Origin: Fredinandcohnia onubensis
GTDB lineage: Bacteria > Bacillota > Bacilli > Bacillales > Bacillaceae_L
DNA: 64,000 bases
Reading direction: 5' to 3'
NCBI RefSeq assembly: GCF_031181385.1
Contig: NZ_JAPSKV010000005.1
Coordinates: 186,001-250,000, forward strand
Shown here one piece after another: positions 55,298-63,636 of the stretch; the first letter of the stretch is position 1; each line of letters begins with the position of its first letter. Below the pieces are notes generated by a model. The model worked only from the letters and a program-made list of their open reading frames with translations. It was not told the DNA's origin and ran no database searches. Both the position numbers and the translations under genes were made by a program.

Positions 55298-55670
55298 TTT
55301 TAGGAGGTTGGTGCTACTCCAATGCTTCTGGACTTATATCACTTTCCACTTTTTAGGACGTTGGTGGTACTCCAACCCCTTTGGACTTATATCATTTTCC
55401 ACCTTTTAGGACGTTGGTGGTGCTCCAACCCCTCTGGACTTATATCATTTTCCACCTTTTAGGACGTTGGTGGTGCTCCAACCCCTTTGGACTTATACCA
55501 CTTTCCGTTTTTTAGGAGGTTGGTGGCACTCCAATGCCTCTGGACTTATATCACTTTCCAACTTTTTAGGTGGTTGGTGGCACTCCAATGCCTCTGGACT
55601 CACATTACTTTCCATTTTTAGGAAATCGATGATACTCCAAAGCTTTTAAGCTTTCACTTTTGGGTATTTC
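55298..55670. repeat. 53-bp tandem repeat, seven copies
   Basis: Unit starts (TAGG) at 55301, 55354, 55407, 55460, 55513, 55567 and 55619; period 53, with one 54 and one 52. The unit carries TAGGACGTTGGTGGT, CTCCAACCCCT and GGACTTATATCA blocks; TTGG/CCAA can form a small hairpin. The period is not a multiple of three, and reading frames through it shift between units, so it is not coding. No ribosome site is present. Confidence 0.9.
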
Positions 55671-55671
55671 A

Positions 55672-55930
55672 GGAAAACCTCTACTGTTATTTCACGTATA
55701 TAACACCACATTTGGAAATAACTAGAAAAACCATAGTGTTAAAACCCTTTTATGTTATGAGTTCTGGATAACTTTGGAAAACCCGTACCTATAAACTTCC
55801 TTTATGTCTTAATTTTTGTAAAATTAAGGAAAAGCCTCTTCCTTAAACCCTATTTATGACACCACTTTTGTAAGACTATGGAAAAACACATCTTAAATAC
55901 CACTTATTTGCACCTTTTAGATATTCCCGT
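55672..55930. repeat. Diverged ~52-bp repeat array adjoining the 53-bp array
   Basis: GGAAAAnC blocks recur at about 55672, 55725, 55776, 55828 and 55880, each followed by an AC/AT-rich stretch and TTATG/TTATT blocks. Spacing is 51-53 bp, like the neighbouring array, although the sequence is different and much more eroded. The region is non-coding. Confidence 0.6.
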
Positions 55931-55957
55931 AATACCAAGTCACCTCTAGAACCCCCG

Positions 55958-55990
55958 CCAAAAAAACACACACCCAAAGCAGAGTGTGTG
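55958..55990 (-). terminator. Terminator of the 41-residue protein gene
   Basis: CACACACTC and GGGTGTGTG stem on the minus strand followed by seven U. Confidence 0.85.
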
Positions 55991-56002
55991 CGCCGCATTT
56001 AC

Positions 56003-56128
56003 CTATACTTTTGTATCCTTGCCAGCTTCTTCAGCCAGCTGTTCAAAGGACTTTACTTTTCCATGTGGGTTTTGTGATTGTTTTCTAACTGTCCACTGGC
56101 GTTCTTGTTGACGTTTTGATTGTGTCAT
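56003..56128 (-). CDS. 41-residue hydrophilic protein
   Basis: ATG to TAG, 41 codons, with AAGGAGAG eight bases upstream and a terminator directly after. The product starts MTQSKRQQERQWTVRKQSQN and ends FEQLAEEAGKDTKV: a basic first half and an acidic second half, with no membrane segment. It may belong to one of the tiny conserved Bacillus families (possibly DUF6254), but I cannot confirm this. Confidence 0.65.
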   Translation of the reverse strand: MTQSKRQQERQWTVRKQSQNPHGKVKSFEQLAEEAGKDTKV

Positions 56129-56252
56129 GTAGAATCTCTCCTTCATTTAGATCATCATCATTAGGATGAGTCTCCGTGTGTTATTTATTCTAAAAAAATG
56201 ACGTACATGTTAAAATGACTACGACATAATCTAAGTAAAGAGGAACGACAAT

Positions 56253-56852
56253 ATGCATAGAAACTTTTATCTTTTATTACTATTAGTACATATTTTATTG
56301 GCGACGAGTTTCCTGTCAGCCATCCCTTTTTGGGTGATTTTCACTATATCCTTCTTCCTTTTATCAGCAGCAGCCATTCGTTTTGGCAATTTTGATAATA
56401 AATCTATATCTGCATCCAACCTAGCAATTGCTGTCCTCTCTGGCATTTTGATGTATGGCCTTTTCTCGATTGGCAAACTGGGATCAGCACTCCTCTTTCC
56501 AAACATGCTAGATGAGGTAGCTGATTTATATATGAAGATTCAGCCACAGCTATTCTGGCATTTTGTCGTACTCTTTCTCATCATCATTCCAGGTGAAGAA
56601 GTTTTTTGGAGAGGCTATATACAGAAGAATATCGAGGCAAAGTTCGACAGCAAGCTAGTCGCAATCATCATCTCCTCTCTTCTTTATACGTCAGCCAATC
56701 TTTATACCCTTAATCCACTTTTCTTGCTTGCGACATTTGCAGGTGGGGTTGTTTGGGGAACATTATATATGTGGAAACGAAATATTTTTCTAACAATCCT
56801 TTCCCATCTTGTCTTCAATTTATTTTTACTAGTGCTTTTCCCACTATTTTAA
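56253..56852 (+). CDS. CPBP family intramembrane metalloprotease
   Basis: 199 residues, six or seven membrane segments. The CPBP (Abi, CAAX protease-like) motifs are present: PGEEVFWRGYIQ near residue 112 with the EExxxR signature, a second region FAGGVVWGTLYMWKRN near 168 and a final LSHLVFNLFL with the conserved histidine. Such proteins cleave membrane proteins or protect against bacteriocins. AGAGGAACG precedes the ATG. A 54-residue gene follows 18 bp later. Confidence 0.85.
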   Translation: MHRNFYLLLLLVHILLATSFLSAIPFWVIFTISFFLLSAAAIRFGNFDNKSISASNLAIAVLSGILMYGLFSIGKLGSALLFPNMLDEVADLYMKIQPQLFWHFVVLFLIIIPGEEVFWRGYIQKNIEAKFDSKLVAIIISSLLYTSANLYTLNPLFLLATFAGGVVWGTLYMWKRNIFLTILSHLVFNLFLLVLFPLF

Positions 56853-56870
56853 ATAAGGGGGCATAATTAC

Positions 56871-57035
56871 ATGAAGAAGCGTAAAAAAAGGAGAGCGAAG
56901 GATGGTAAGTATACCTTCTCCGATCTCCTAGGTGATATTTTATTCGCTTTGCCTGAGATTATTATTTTCCCATTTCGGATCATTTTTTACCTATTTAGAG
57001 GTCTCTTTAGGAATATATTTGATTTCTTTAATTAA
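56871..57035 (+). CDS. 54-residue basic membrane-associated peptide
   Basis: ATG to TAA, 54 codons, with AAGGGGG nine bases upstream. Very basic start (MKKRKKRRAKDGKYTFSDLL), then a hydrophobic, Phe-rich half (ALPEIIIFPFRIIFYLFRGL). It follows the CPBP protease gene by 18 bp in the same direction, so the two are probably co-transcribed. Its end overlaps the convergent amidohydrolase gene by four bases. Function unknown. Confidence 0.65.
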   Translation: MKKRKKRRAKDGKYTFSDLLGDILFALPEIIIFPFRIIFYLFRGLFRNIFDFFN

Positions 57036-58429
57036 GCCAAATTTATCGTTTTCGGTTTAACATTTTCAGGAATTCCTGCAACATATGGCTTATCTTTGGT
57101 GCTTAGATTAAACTCCTCTTTTGCTCTTTCAAGTATATGATCTTTATTTAGTAATAAATCATAGGCTGATAATGCCATTGTTTGCGCGGCAAAGTGCATT
57201 CCCTTGAAACCAATGGATGAACCAAATGAGGCTGTGGCCTGCCAAGTATGTAACTGTATACCTACAGGGGCACAAGTTGCCATAATTGAACCCACAGGCG
57301 TAATCCAACTAACATCACCGACATCTGTTGAACCAGTTAAAACTTTGCCCTTTGTCAATTTATCATTTTGTAAGTCTGACGCCAGGGTTTCATTTGTAGC
57401 ATTATGGGTCTTTTTTACGATGTTAGAATCTACTGTCTTAAGTAATTCCTGAGCAAATTTCGCTTCTTCAACAGTATATACTAAGGGTTCTGCTAGTTTC
57501 ATATTTTCAAACATGAGATCATTTAAAGCTTCATTTGGAAGTGTGTCATAAGCAAAAGCATCAATTTCTGAATAGACCTTAGTTTCTGTCATAAGTGCTG
57601 CTCCTTGAGCAATTTTCTCTACCCTTCTAAGGATATCTTCAACTTGTTCTTTTGTAGATGCCCGTAAATAATACCAAACACTAGCATGTTCAGGAACAAT
57701 ATTAGGAGCAAGTCCCCCGTTTGTAATGACATAATGTATTCGCGAACCGTCCAACACATGCTCTCTTAAAAAGTTAGTGCCGAAATTCATTAATTCAACA
57801 GCATCTAGTGCACTTCTTCCAGCATGGGGTGATGCCGCTGCATGGGCTGGGATGCCTTTAAAATGAAACCTAATGGATACAATTGCTTGCATACTCATAT
57901 TTAATGTCATGTTAGATGTCCATGGATGCCAAGTTAACGCACAATCTAAATCGTCAAAGACGCCTTCTCTCGCCATGAACGTTTTTCCAGACAATACTTC
58001 TTCAGCTGGACAGCCATAATAACGAATAGTCCCAATGATATCACACTCATCCATTACTTCTTTTAATGCGATTACTGCTTCAACCCCTGCTGTTCCGAGT
58101 AAATTGTGACCGCAGCCGTGACCAGGGCCATCTAATTCAACTGGTTCCTGAACTGTATTAACCGTTTGAGAAAGTCCAGGCAAAGCGTCGTATTCCCCTA
58201 ATATCCCTATTATTGGTTTACCTGAGCCATATTCCGCAACAAACGCAGTAGAAATTCCTCCTATCGGGGAATGAATTCGAAATCCTTCTTCTTTTAATTT
58301 AGACACTTGTAGATCACTTGCATAGTTTTCCTCATATGCAATTTGCGGATGTTCCCATATTTTTTTTGCCATTTCAGTAAAATCTGATCGGTTGGTTTTA
58401 ATCCACTGTAAAATATTCTGTTTACTCAT
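57032..58429 (-). CDS. M20-family amidohydrolase, AbgB-like
   Basis: 465 residues of the M20D group (aminobenzoyl-glutamate hydrolase subunit B type). Metal ligands: GILGEYDALPGL near residue 75, DGPGHGCGHNLLGTAG near 99, YGCPAEEVLSGK near 137 and a C-terminal STDVGDVSWITP. The dimerisation domain includes KGIPAHAAASPHAGRSALDAVELM (seen as IPAHAAASPHAGRSALDA). It cleaves an amide or dipeptide-like bond; the true substrate is unknown. The ribosome site is weak, and a small hairpin (AATCCAT/ATGGATT, 58437-58457) lies just before the start. It is the third gene after two membrane proteins. Confidence 0.87.
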   Translation of the reverse strand: MSKQNILQWIKTNRSDFTEMAKKIWEHPQIAYEENYASDLQVSKLKEEGFRIHSPIGGISTAFVAEYGSGKPIIGILGEYDALPGLSQTVNTVQEPVELDGPGHGCGHNLLGTAGVEAVIALKEVMDECDIIGTIRYYGCPAEEVLSGKTFMAREGVFDDLDCALTWHPWTSNMTLNMSMQAIVSIRFHFKGIPAHAAASPHAGRSALDAVELMNFGTNFLREHVLDGSRIHYVITNGGLAPNIVPEHASVWYYLRASTKEQVEDILRRVEKIAQGAALMTETKVYSEIDAFAYDTLPNEALNDLMFENMKLAEPLVYTVEEAKFAQELLKTVDSNIVKKTHNATNETLASDLQNDKLTKGKVLTGSTDVGDVSWITPVGSIMATCAPVGIQLHTWQATASFGSSIGFKGMHFAAQTMALSAYDLLLNKDHILERAKEEFNLSTKDKPYVAGIPENVKPKTINLA

Positions 58430-58503
58430 CTTTTAATCCATCTACTTAATGGATTTTCACCCCTTCCCAAAAATTCAATACATACAAGGTCGACAACAAG
58501 GCT

Positions 58504-59226
58504 TTAATTATTTTTCTCTTGTTTTTTGAACTTCTCTAAAAGTAAACAAACTACAACTGTTCCGAGTATGCAGACAAATGTTTGGAAGGCACGGGGAACA
58601 GGACCTAAATTAACAAATAAACCAAACGCAATCCCAACTACACCGAATAATGGCTTCTTTATAGCAAACTGAGCAATGACTCCTCCAAAAATAGCCGGAA
58701 GCACGAAGTTTAGGCTATTTAAGACTGGTTCAGGCAAGATTGTTAAAATGTATGAACCACTTAGTATTGCTAAAATAAGAATGATAGCATTCACGATCGA
58801 AGCAGTCGCAATTGCCAATGAGGCAGTGATTTCTCCCTTTTTAGTTCCTGGTTCTGCATCAACAACACGTTGAGCAACCGAAGCACATGGAAGACACATG
58901 TTTCCGATATTACCTGTAAGAAAAGCAAGATATGTACCAGAAACCCCCAAAACAGGATAATAGCTAATTGGTTCCAACACCCAAACAAACATGATAATAG
59001 CTGCATAAGCAGTAAAACCTGAAATTATAGTAGTCCAGCCTGGGTGGTAACCAAGAACATATGATAGATATAGGGGCACAATTAAAGTTAATGCAATGAT
59101 TCCCCAAATTGTTAAGCGTCCCCAAAAATGAGACTTTAATTGAAAGGTTTCAAAGTCCATTGATGATGCAGACACTGGCACAGCTTCGTTTATAGATAGA
59201 TTATTTTCCTCTCTAGTAACTGGCAT
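58504..59226 (-). CDS. integral membrane protein of unknown function, partner of the DUF5058-like protein
   Basis: 240 residues: a polar N-terminus of about 35 residues, then six or seven hydrophobic segments. A conserved-looking stretch, LTGNIGNMCLPCASVAQRV near residue 105, with two cysteines, sits between membrane segments, followed by KKGEITASLAIATAS. I do not recognise a transporter family. It follows the DUF5058-like gene by 22 bp and precedes the amidohydrolase, so the two membrane proteins probably form one transporter that feeds the hydrolase. GTAGGAGAG precedes the ATG. Confidence 0.7.
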   Translation of the reverse strand: MPVTREENNLSINEAVPVSASSMDFETFQLKSHFWGRLTIWGIIALTLIVPLYLSYVLGYHPGWTTIISGFTAYAAIIMFVWVLEPISYYPVLGVSGTYLAFLTGNIGNMCLPCASVAQRVVDAEPGTKKGEITASLAIATASIVNAIILILAILSGSYILTILPEPVLNSLNFVLPAIFGGVIAQFAIKKPLFGVVGIAFGLFVNLGPVPRAFQTFVCILGTVVVCLLLEKFKKQEKNN

Positions 59227-59248
59227 ATAGCTCTCCTACCTTTCTTTT

Positions 59249-59956
59249 TTAAGATATCAAGTAACCAGCAAACATACCCACTATAATAACCAGACCTAAT
59301 GACCATTCTTTTATCCACCTCATCTGGGTTTTATCTCCGATCCATATAATGATGGGCATAACAATAAAGGCTACAATAAATACGACGAATTCACTTATTC
59401 CTTTTACCATTTCTCCCCCACCAAGATAACTAAAAGCCCCAATCATTGCAGCAACTGATACTGTGCTTAACATCGTTACATTTTTTGGATTAGCTTCTGC
59501 TTTTTTCTGTATTTTCCCTAGAGATTTAGTAAATAGAGCAACGAATAATAACCAGCCCATTCCACCAAGACACATCACCCATACTGCATTTGTAAAGGCT
59601 TGTAACGTATAACCTTGAGAACCTAAATCAACCCCAGCTGCTTTAGACCCTATACTTGCACCAACTGTTTCTATTGCTGCTGATCCAATAATAGAGATTC
59701 TCATCAATGTAACTGGGCTTCCAATTAAAGAAATCATGGAAATAGCGACAACGATGATTGCTAAAGATGGTCCAAGCGAACTAATCGCACCAGCCCTTAT
59801 CGCAGACTTTACATCTGTAGAAGTCATACCGACGGATTGGCTTGTTTTTGATGCAAGCCGAATAAAGATTATAGCTTGAAAGATTACGACACCAACTACC
59901 AGTGAAGCCAATATCCAGAGTGGTAAGCTATTTGCCGTTTGTAATACTTTTTCCAA
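59249..59956 (-). CDS. DUF5058-like integral membrane protein
   Basis: 235 residues with six or seven hydrophobic segments. Segments such as SAIRAGAISSLGPSLAIIVV near residue 50, GSPVTLMRISIIGSAAIETVGA near 79 (IIGSAAIETVGA) and VMCLGGMGWLLFVAL near 130 fit the DUF5058 family, which I recall as an uncharacterised membrane family often found beside M20 amidohydrolases. The start is TTG with GGAGGAAG upstream. First gene of the three-gene unit, divergent from the GAF regulator. Probable transporter subunit, by inference from context. Confidence 0.72.
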   Translation of the reverse strand: MEKVLQTANSLPLWILASLVVGVVIFQAIIFIRLASKTSQSVGMTSTDVKSAIRAGAISSLGPSLAIIVVAISMISLIGSPVTLMRISIIGSAAIETVGASIGSKAAGVDLGSQGYTLQAFTNAVWVMCLGGMGWLLFVALFTKSLGKIQKKAEANPKNVTMLSTVSVAAMIGAFSYLGGGEMVKGISEFVVFIVAFIVMPIIIWIGDKTQMRWIKEWSLGLVIIVGMFAGYLIS

Positions 59957-60063
59957 AATAATCTTCCTCCTTTTTTTAATTACTTTTAATTACTACCTCT
60001 AACCTCTAAAGAAAGCGCATCCAATTTTAATAGTTGAAAATTCTATATTTTCTAATTCTTATA

Positions 60064-60103
60064 GTAATTTATTGAATTACCGATTACAATGTAATAAATT
60101 ACA
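60064..60103. promoter_or_regulatory. Twin palindromes between the DUF5058 gene and its regulator
   Basis: GTAATT-TATTG-AATTAC (60064-60080) and TGTAAT-AA-ATTACA (60090-60103) share the GTAAT/ATTAC half-site. Two related inverted repeats in a 203-bp divergent region are expected for a dimeric regulator controlling both directions. Binding by the adjacent regulator is inferred. Confidence 0.5.
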
Positions 60104-60159
60104 TAAATGATACGGATGAGATAGAACTTTCTACATTTTCTTTGTCTTGGAGGTTAGTA

Positions 60160-62241
60160 ATGAAAATAAATCAGCAAATTTTATCTTTTCTAGATAAGAT
60201 GTTTAAAGGCGCTTCCTATGAAATCTTGGTACAAAAAGCACATGATACTTCGTTCAACCTTATGTATAAAAAAGGAACTCTAAGAAAAGAGAATATTAGT
60301 TTACTAACATGTAATGGAGAGAGCAAATACAATATCACGACAAAAAAGGGGTACTTATATATTTCATTTTCTTACGTAAACGAGCATTTAGTGCTTCTTC
60401 GCTCTAACTGTGAATCTTGTCCTTTTGATGAAAGAGATTTGGATTATTTATATGTATGCTTCGAACTTATAGATGCTAAAAGTCAAATCCAAGCTAAAGG
60501 TGCAGAACTAGAGATGTTAATCGAGGGAATACGTTCTGTTTCTTCCTCTCTTGTCCTTGATGATCTATTAGAGAAGATTACAAAAAATGCATTATCAGTA
60601 ATACCAGTTGCAAATGCAGGTTATCTACAACTCTATGACTATGATCAAGAAAAAATCATTACAAAAACAAGTGTTGGATTTGAACCGAACATCAGAAAGC
60701 TTAAAATGAAGGTCGGAGAATCGATTACGGGTATGGTTTTTAAGGAAGGAAAACCGTTGATTTATCATTCTAAAGAACAGATTTATAAAGTAATGAGTGA
60801 GAATTCTATTTCCGAGAGAAATCTAAATATTATCAAGTCTTCGTACAAAGGAAAAGAAATTCAAGCAATAGTTAGTGTGCCTATATCTATTAGGAACAAA
60901 CGTATTGGAGTCATGACGATTCACCAATTTAATAAAGTAGGGAAATTTACGGATGATGACGTGCGACTTTTACAAGGATTTGCATCCCAGGCTGCAATTG
61001 CAATTCAAAATGCACGTCTTTATACAGAGGTAAAGCAACAATTAAATGAGCTCGCAAAAAGAAACGAAGTCCACGACAGACTTGTTAAGATTTCTATACA
61101 AAACAAAGGTTTAAAGTCAATTATCAGAGAAATAGGTAAAATGATAAATGGTCCGTTTTCTTTCTACGACTATTTAGAAAACGATTGGTACCATAATCAA
61201 GAGAAAGAAAAAATTTATTTTAGCGTGGATGAAATTACTACTATTTTTAAACATAGAAGAAATGCTGTTTTCGTGGAATTGCGTAAGCCTGATGAGGGAA
61301 AATTTTATCTTTACCCAATACTCAATGGTACTATTTTTCTTGGATGTTTTATTTACCCCTACTCTAATACATTATCAATCATTGATCGAATAATTATCGA
61401 ACAAGGTGGCTCCTTACTCGCACTTGAACTTGTAAAGAAACACACACTAGTAGAAATCTATTATAAGAAATCTCATGAATTTTTTAATGAATTGATTCAA
61501 AGCAAAGAGCCAGAAATCTTACTTAAGAAAAGAAAGGAGTTTAACCTAAATCCTTCTCATATGTTTTATGTGGTCTTAATTGAACTTGTTAATTATAAAG
61601 ATTTATATAAGCTTGGTACTGATATTCATAGTATTATCTCATTGATAAAAAAGAACATCCAAGTCGTGCAACTTATCTACGGATTTCATAATAAAATCAT
61701 TTTACTTGTTTCATTTGCACACAATTCAGTATCTGACGACACGATAAGGGGATTGAAAACAATTATTACTAACTGGAAAACTAATAATGATTCGTTTGTG
61801 TGTGTGGGTATTGGTTCTGAAAAACAGGGAGTATATCACATAGGAAAGAGTTATGAGGAAGCAAAGAAGGCAGTTGCCTATCTAGTTAATAAAAAAGAAT
61901 CTGGAATGATTGCCTATGAAAGCATTGGAGTTAATCGCTTGTTTATTAATCAGGATACAAATGAGATTCAGGAATTCATAAATAACTTTTTCCAGCCTTT
62001 AAATACAGCAAAATCAAAGAAAAATGATTTAGAACAAACATTGCTAACATATGTAAAGTTAAATAAGTCTATTAGTGAAACTGCGAAAAAACTTCACGTT
62101 CATATTAATACACTATATCAGCGTCTTAAAAAAATTGAGGACATGCTAAATTTGAGTTTTAATGACCCTAAAGACTTTCTTGAAATACAGCTAGCCTGTC
62201 ATCTTAAAGAAACATTCGCCTATTCTAAGGATGTACATTAG
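60160..62241 (+). CDS. GAF-domain transcriptional regulator with PucR/CdaR-type C-terminal HTH
   Basis: 693 residues. An N-terminal region of about 115 residues of unknown type is followed by a GAF domain (about 130-300; VANAGYLQLYDYDQEKII, GESITGMVFKEGKPLIY, VSVPISIRNKRIGVMTIHQF), a GGDEF-like middle region as in CdaR proteins, and a C-terminal HTH (SISETAKKLHVHINTLYQRLKKIE, seen as ETAKKLHVHINTLYQRL) near residue 640. The ATG at 60160, with TTGGAGG upstream, is chosen. It is divergent from the DUF5058-amidohydrolase unit and presumably senses its substrate through the GAF domain. Confidence 0.85.
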   Translation: MKINQQILSFLDKMFKGASYEILVQKAHDTSFNLMYKKGTLRKENISLLTCNGESKYNITTKKGYLYISFSYVNEHLVLLRSNCESCPFDERDLDYLYVCFELIDAKSQIQAKGAELEMLIEGIRSVSSSLVLDDLLEKITKNALSVIPVANAGYLQLYDYDQEKIITKTSVGFEPNIRKLKMKVGESITGMVFKEGKPLIYHSKEQIYKVMSENSISERNLNIIKSSYKGKEIQAIVSVPISIRNKRIGVMTIHQFNKVGKFTDDDVRLLQGFASQAAIAIQNARLYTEVKQQLNELAKRNEVHDRLVKISIQNKGLKSIIREIGKMINGPFSFYDYLENDWYHNQEKEKIYFSVDEITTIFKHRRNAVFVELRKPDEGKFYLYPILNGTIFLGCFIYPYSNTLSIIDRIIIEQGGSLLALELVKKHTLVEIYYKKSHEFFNELIQSKEPEILLKKRKEFNLNPSHMFYVVLIELVNYKDLYKLGTDIHSIISLIKKNIQVVQLIYGFHNKIILLVSFAHNSVSDDTIRGLKTIITNWKTNNDSFVCVGIGSEKQGVYHIGKSYEEAKKAVAYLVNKKESGMIAYESIGVNRLFINQDTNEIQEFINNFFQPLNTAKSKKNDLEQTLLTYVKLNKSISETAKKLHVHINTLYQRLKKIEDMLNLSFNDPKDFLEIQLACHLKETFAYSKDVH

Positions 62242-62278
62242 TTATTAAAGTAGTTACCGTTAATCACCATAAAAAAGT

Positions 62279-62312
62279 AAATAAAGAGGTTGAATATACC
62301 TCTTTATTTTTC
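62279..62312. terminator. Bidirectional terminator between the GAF regulator and ykvI
   Basis: AAATAAAGAGGT pairs perfectly with ACCTCTTTATTT around TGAATAT; T-run to the right. Confidence 0.88.
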
Positions 62313-62356
62313 CTCATATATAGTTTCATTTATCCAGGTTTTGATTATTCCCTCGG

Positions 62357-63388
62357 TTAGCGCTTCATCGGTCGTGCCAACAGTACTAATAAAATCAAAC
62401 TCATGTATCCAAACAACGGATATAAGAATGAAATCAATGAGCCATAACCTAATTGACTTATCACATAGGCAATTGATAATATACCAAACACAATTAAAAT
62501 GGATGGTAGTTTGACGACATTTTTCAGTTGGCGCTCAAGGCCAAATAGGTTCCCGATTACAGACGTAAAGATTTCTCCATAAATCACAAGGATGTACAAC
62601 CAGTAAAACGCAGCCATGAAGTTTTTCATAACCTCAGCCATCGGGATTTCAAAACTTTCTACATTGGGTAGTGCAGATAATGATATGTGGCTCGTAAATA
62701 AAATGAGACATAACGCGCCACCGCCGATAAAACCGCCCCATCTTAATGTTTTTTCATGGTCAATTTCCTTTGCAAGCGGAACTAATACGGGCATCGCCAT
62801 TGTCAAATTAAAAGCCGAATATAAAAACGGCGAAATCAACCATTTAGCGCTTTGGGACTCAATTTCTGGCCGACTCAATAGACCCGTTGCATCCGTTGCT
62901 AGTACCTCTACTGCTAAAACAACACTAAAGAATATCATAATTGGAACAACAAACATGTTTACACCAAATAAACCCTTCACTCCATATGTCAAAACAAAGA
63001 TGGAAAGACCACTCGTCAACAGGATTCCGAGCTGATAGGATATTCCTAGTTGTTCATGAAAAACCGCTCCTGCACCAGAAAGCATAACGGAAGTTACTCC
63101 AATTAGGACAAAAAGCATAAGTGCATTGACAACAAACCCTATTTTCTTTCCGAATAAATATTCATTAAATTCTTTATATGAATTTGCTCGAATTCGGTTT
63201 GCGATAATCATAATTCTTGTTCCTAACCATATAAATAGGAAACCGCTGATGCAGATTCCAACCAAGCCAAAAACACCGTACCGGGTAAAAAACTCAACAA
63301 TTTCTCTCCCTGTTGCAAAGCCTGCTCCAACGATTGTTCCTACATATACAGCACCAATCTGGAATGCTGCTCCCCAATTCCCTCGCAC
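62357..63388 (-). CDS. ykvI: YkvI family membrane protein
   Basis: About 343 residues with ten membrane segments. The N-terminal AAFQIGAVYVGTIVGAGFATG motif recalls the APC/BCCT-like transporter fold and B. subtilis YkvI. Other segments include LFGVNMFVVPIMIFFSVVLAV and FLYSAFNLTMAMPVLVPLAKEI. The GTG at 63388 is chosen because GAGGTGG lies six bases upstream; the ATG five codons earlier has no ribosome site. It lies next to clpE, an arrangement I recall from B. subtilis. Substrate unknown. Confidence 0.83.
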   Translation of the reverse strand: MRGNWGAAFQIGAVYVGTIVGAGFATGREIVEFFTRYGVFGLVGICISGFLFIWLGTRIMIIANRIRANSYKEFNEYLFGKKIGFVVNALMLFVLIGVTSVMLSGAGAVFHEQLGISYQLGILLTSGLSIFVLTYGVKGLFGVNMFVVPIMIFFSVVLAVEVLATDATGLLSRPEIESQSAKWLISPFLYSAFNLTMAMPVLVPLAKEIDHEKTLRWGGFIGGGALCLILFTSHISLSALPNVESFEIPMAEVMKNFMAAFYWLYILVIYGEIFTSVIGNLFGLERQLKNVVKLPSILIVFGILSIAYVISQLGYGSLISFLYPLFGYMSLILLVLLARPMKR

Positions 63389-63500
63389 AAATAGCCACCT
63401 CATTGTTTATCTGTATTACTTGATATATATGTACAAGTTCTATAAATAAGACGAGCTATTATTTCGGAAACACGCGGAAAAAATTGCTAGGACTTTTCAC

Positions 63501-63529
63501 TTGAAAGTCAAAGTTGGTCAAAGTATAAT
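63501..63529 (+). promoter_or_regulatory. clpE: Sigma-A promoter of clpE
   Basis: TTGAAA (63501-63506), 17 bases, TATAAT (63524-63529). Near-consensus, overlapped by the first CtsR box; the start of transcription should be near 63536. Confidence 0.85.
63506..63522 (+). promoter_or_regulatory. CtsR operator 1
   Basis: AGTCAAAGTTGGTCAAA: direct heptads (A/G)GTCAAA with a three-base spacer, the CtsR pattern. It lies between the -35 and -10 boxes of clpE. Confidence 0.88.
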
Positions 63530-63539
63530 GTAGTCATAA

Positions 63540-63556
63540 GGTCAAAGATGGTCAAA
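63540..63556 (+). promoter_or_regulatory. CtsR operator 2
   Basis: GGTCAAAGATGGTCAAA, a perfect pair of heptads just after the expected transcription start. A degenerate heptad (AGTCATA) lies between boxes 1 and 2. Confidence 0.88.
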
Positions 63557-63598
63557 CCCTATGTATCATCATAAATGACCTATTTCATTTATTTTATT

Positions 63599-63615
63599 GG
63601 TCAAAGATAGTCAAA
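63599..63615 (+). promoter_or_regulatory. CtsR operator 3
   Basis: GGTCAAAGATAGTCAAA, a third heptad pair in the leader, just before the AAGGAGG ribosome site of clpE. Confidence 0.85.
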
Positions 63616-63636
63616 AATTCAAGGAGGTATTTGTTT

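Noticed and set aside
55218..55649. Reading frames through the 53-bp array giving GGWWHSN-type repeats
   Set aside because: The period is not a multiple of three, so the frame changes from unit to unit; there is no start signal.
55298..55930. Possible CRISPR array
   Set aside because: The whole 53-bp unit is repeated with no unique spacers, and no cas genes are near.
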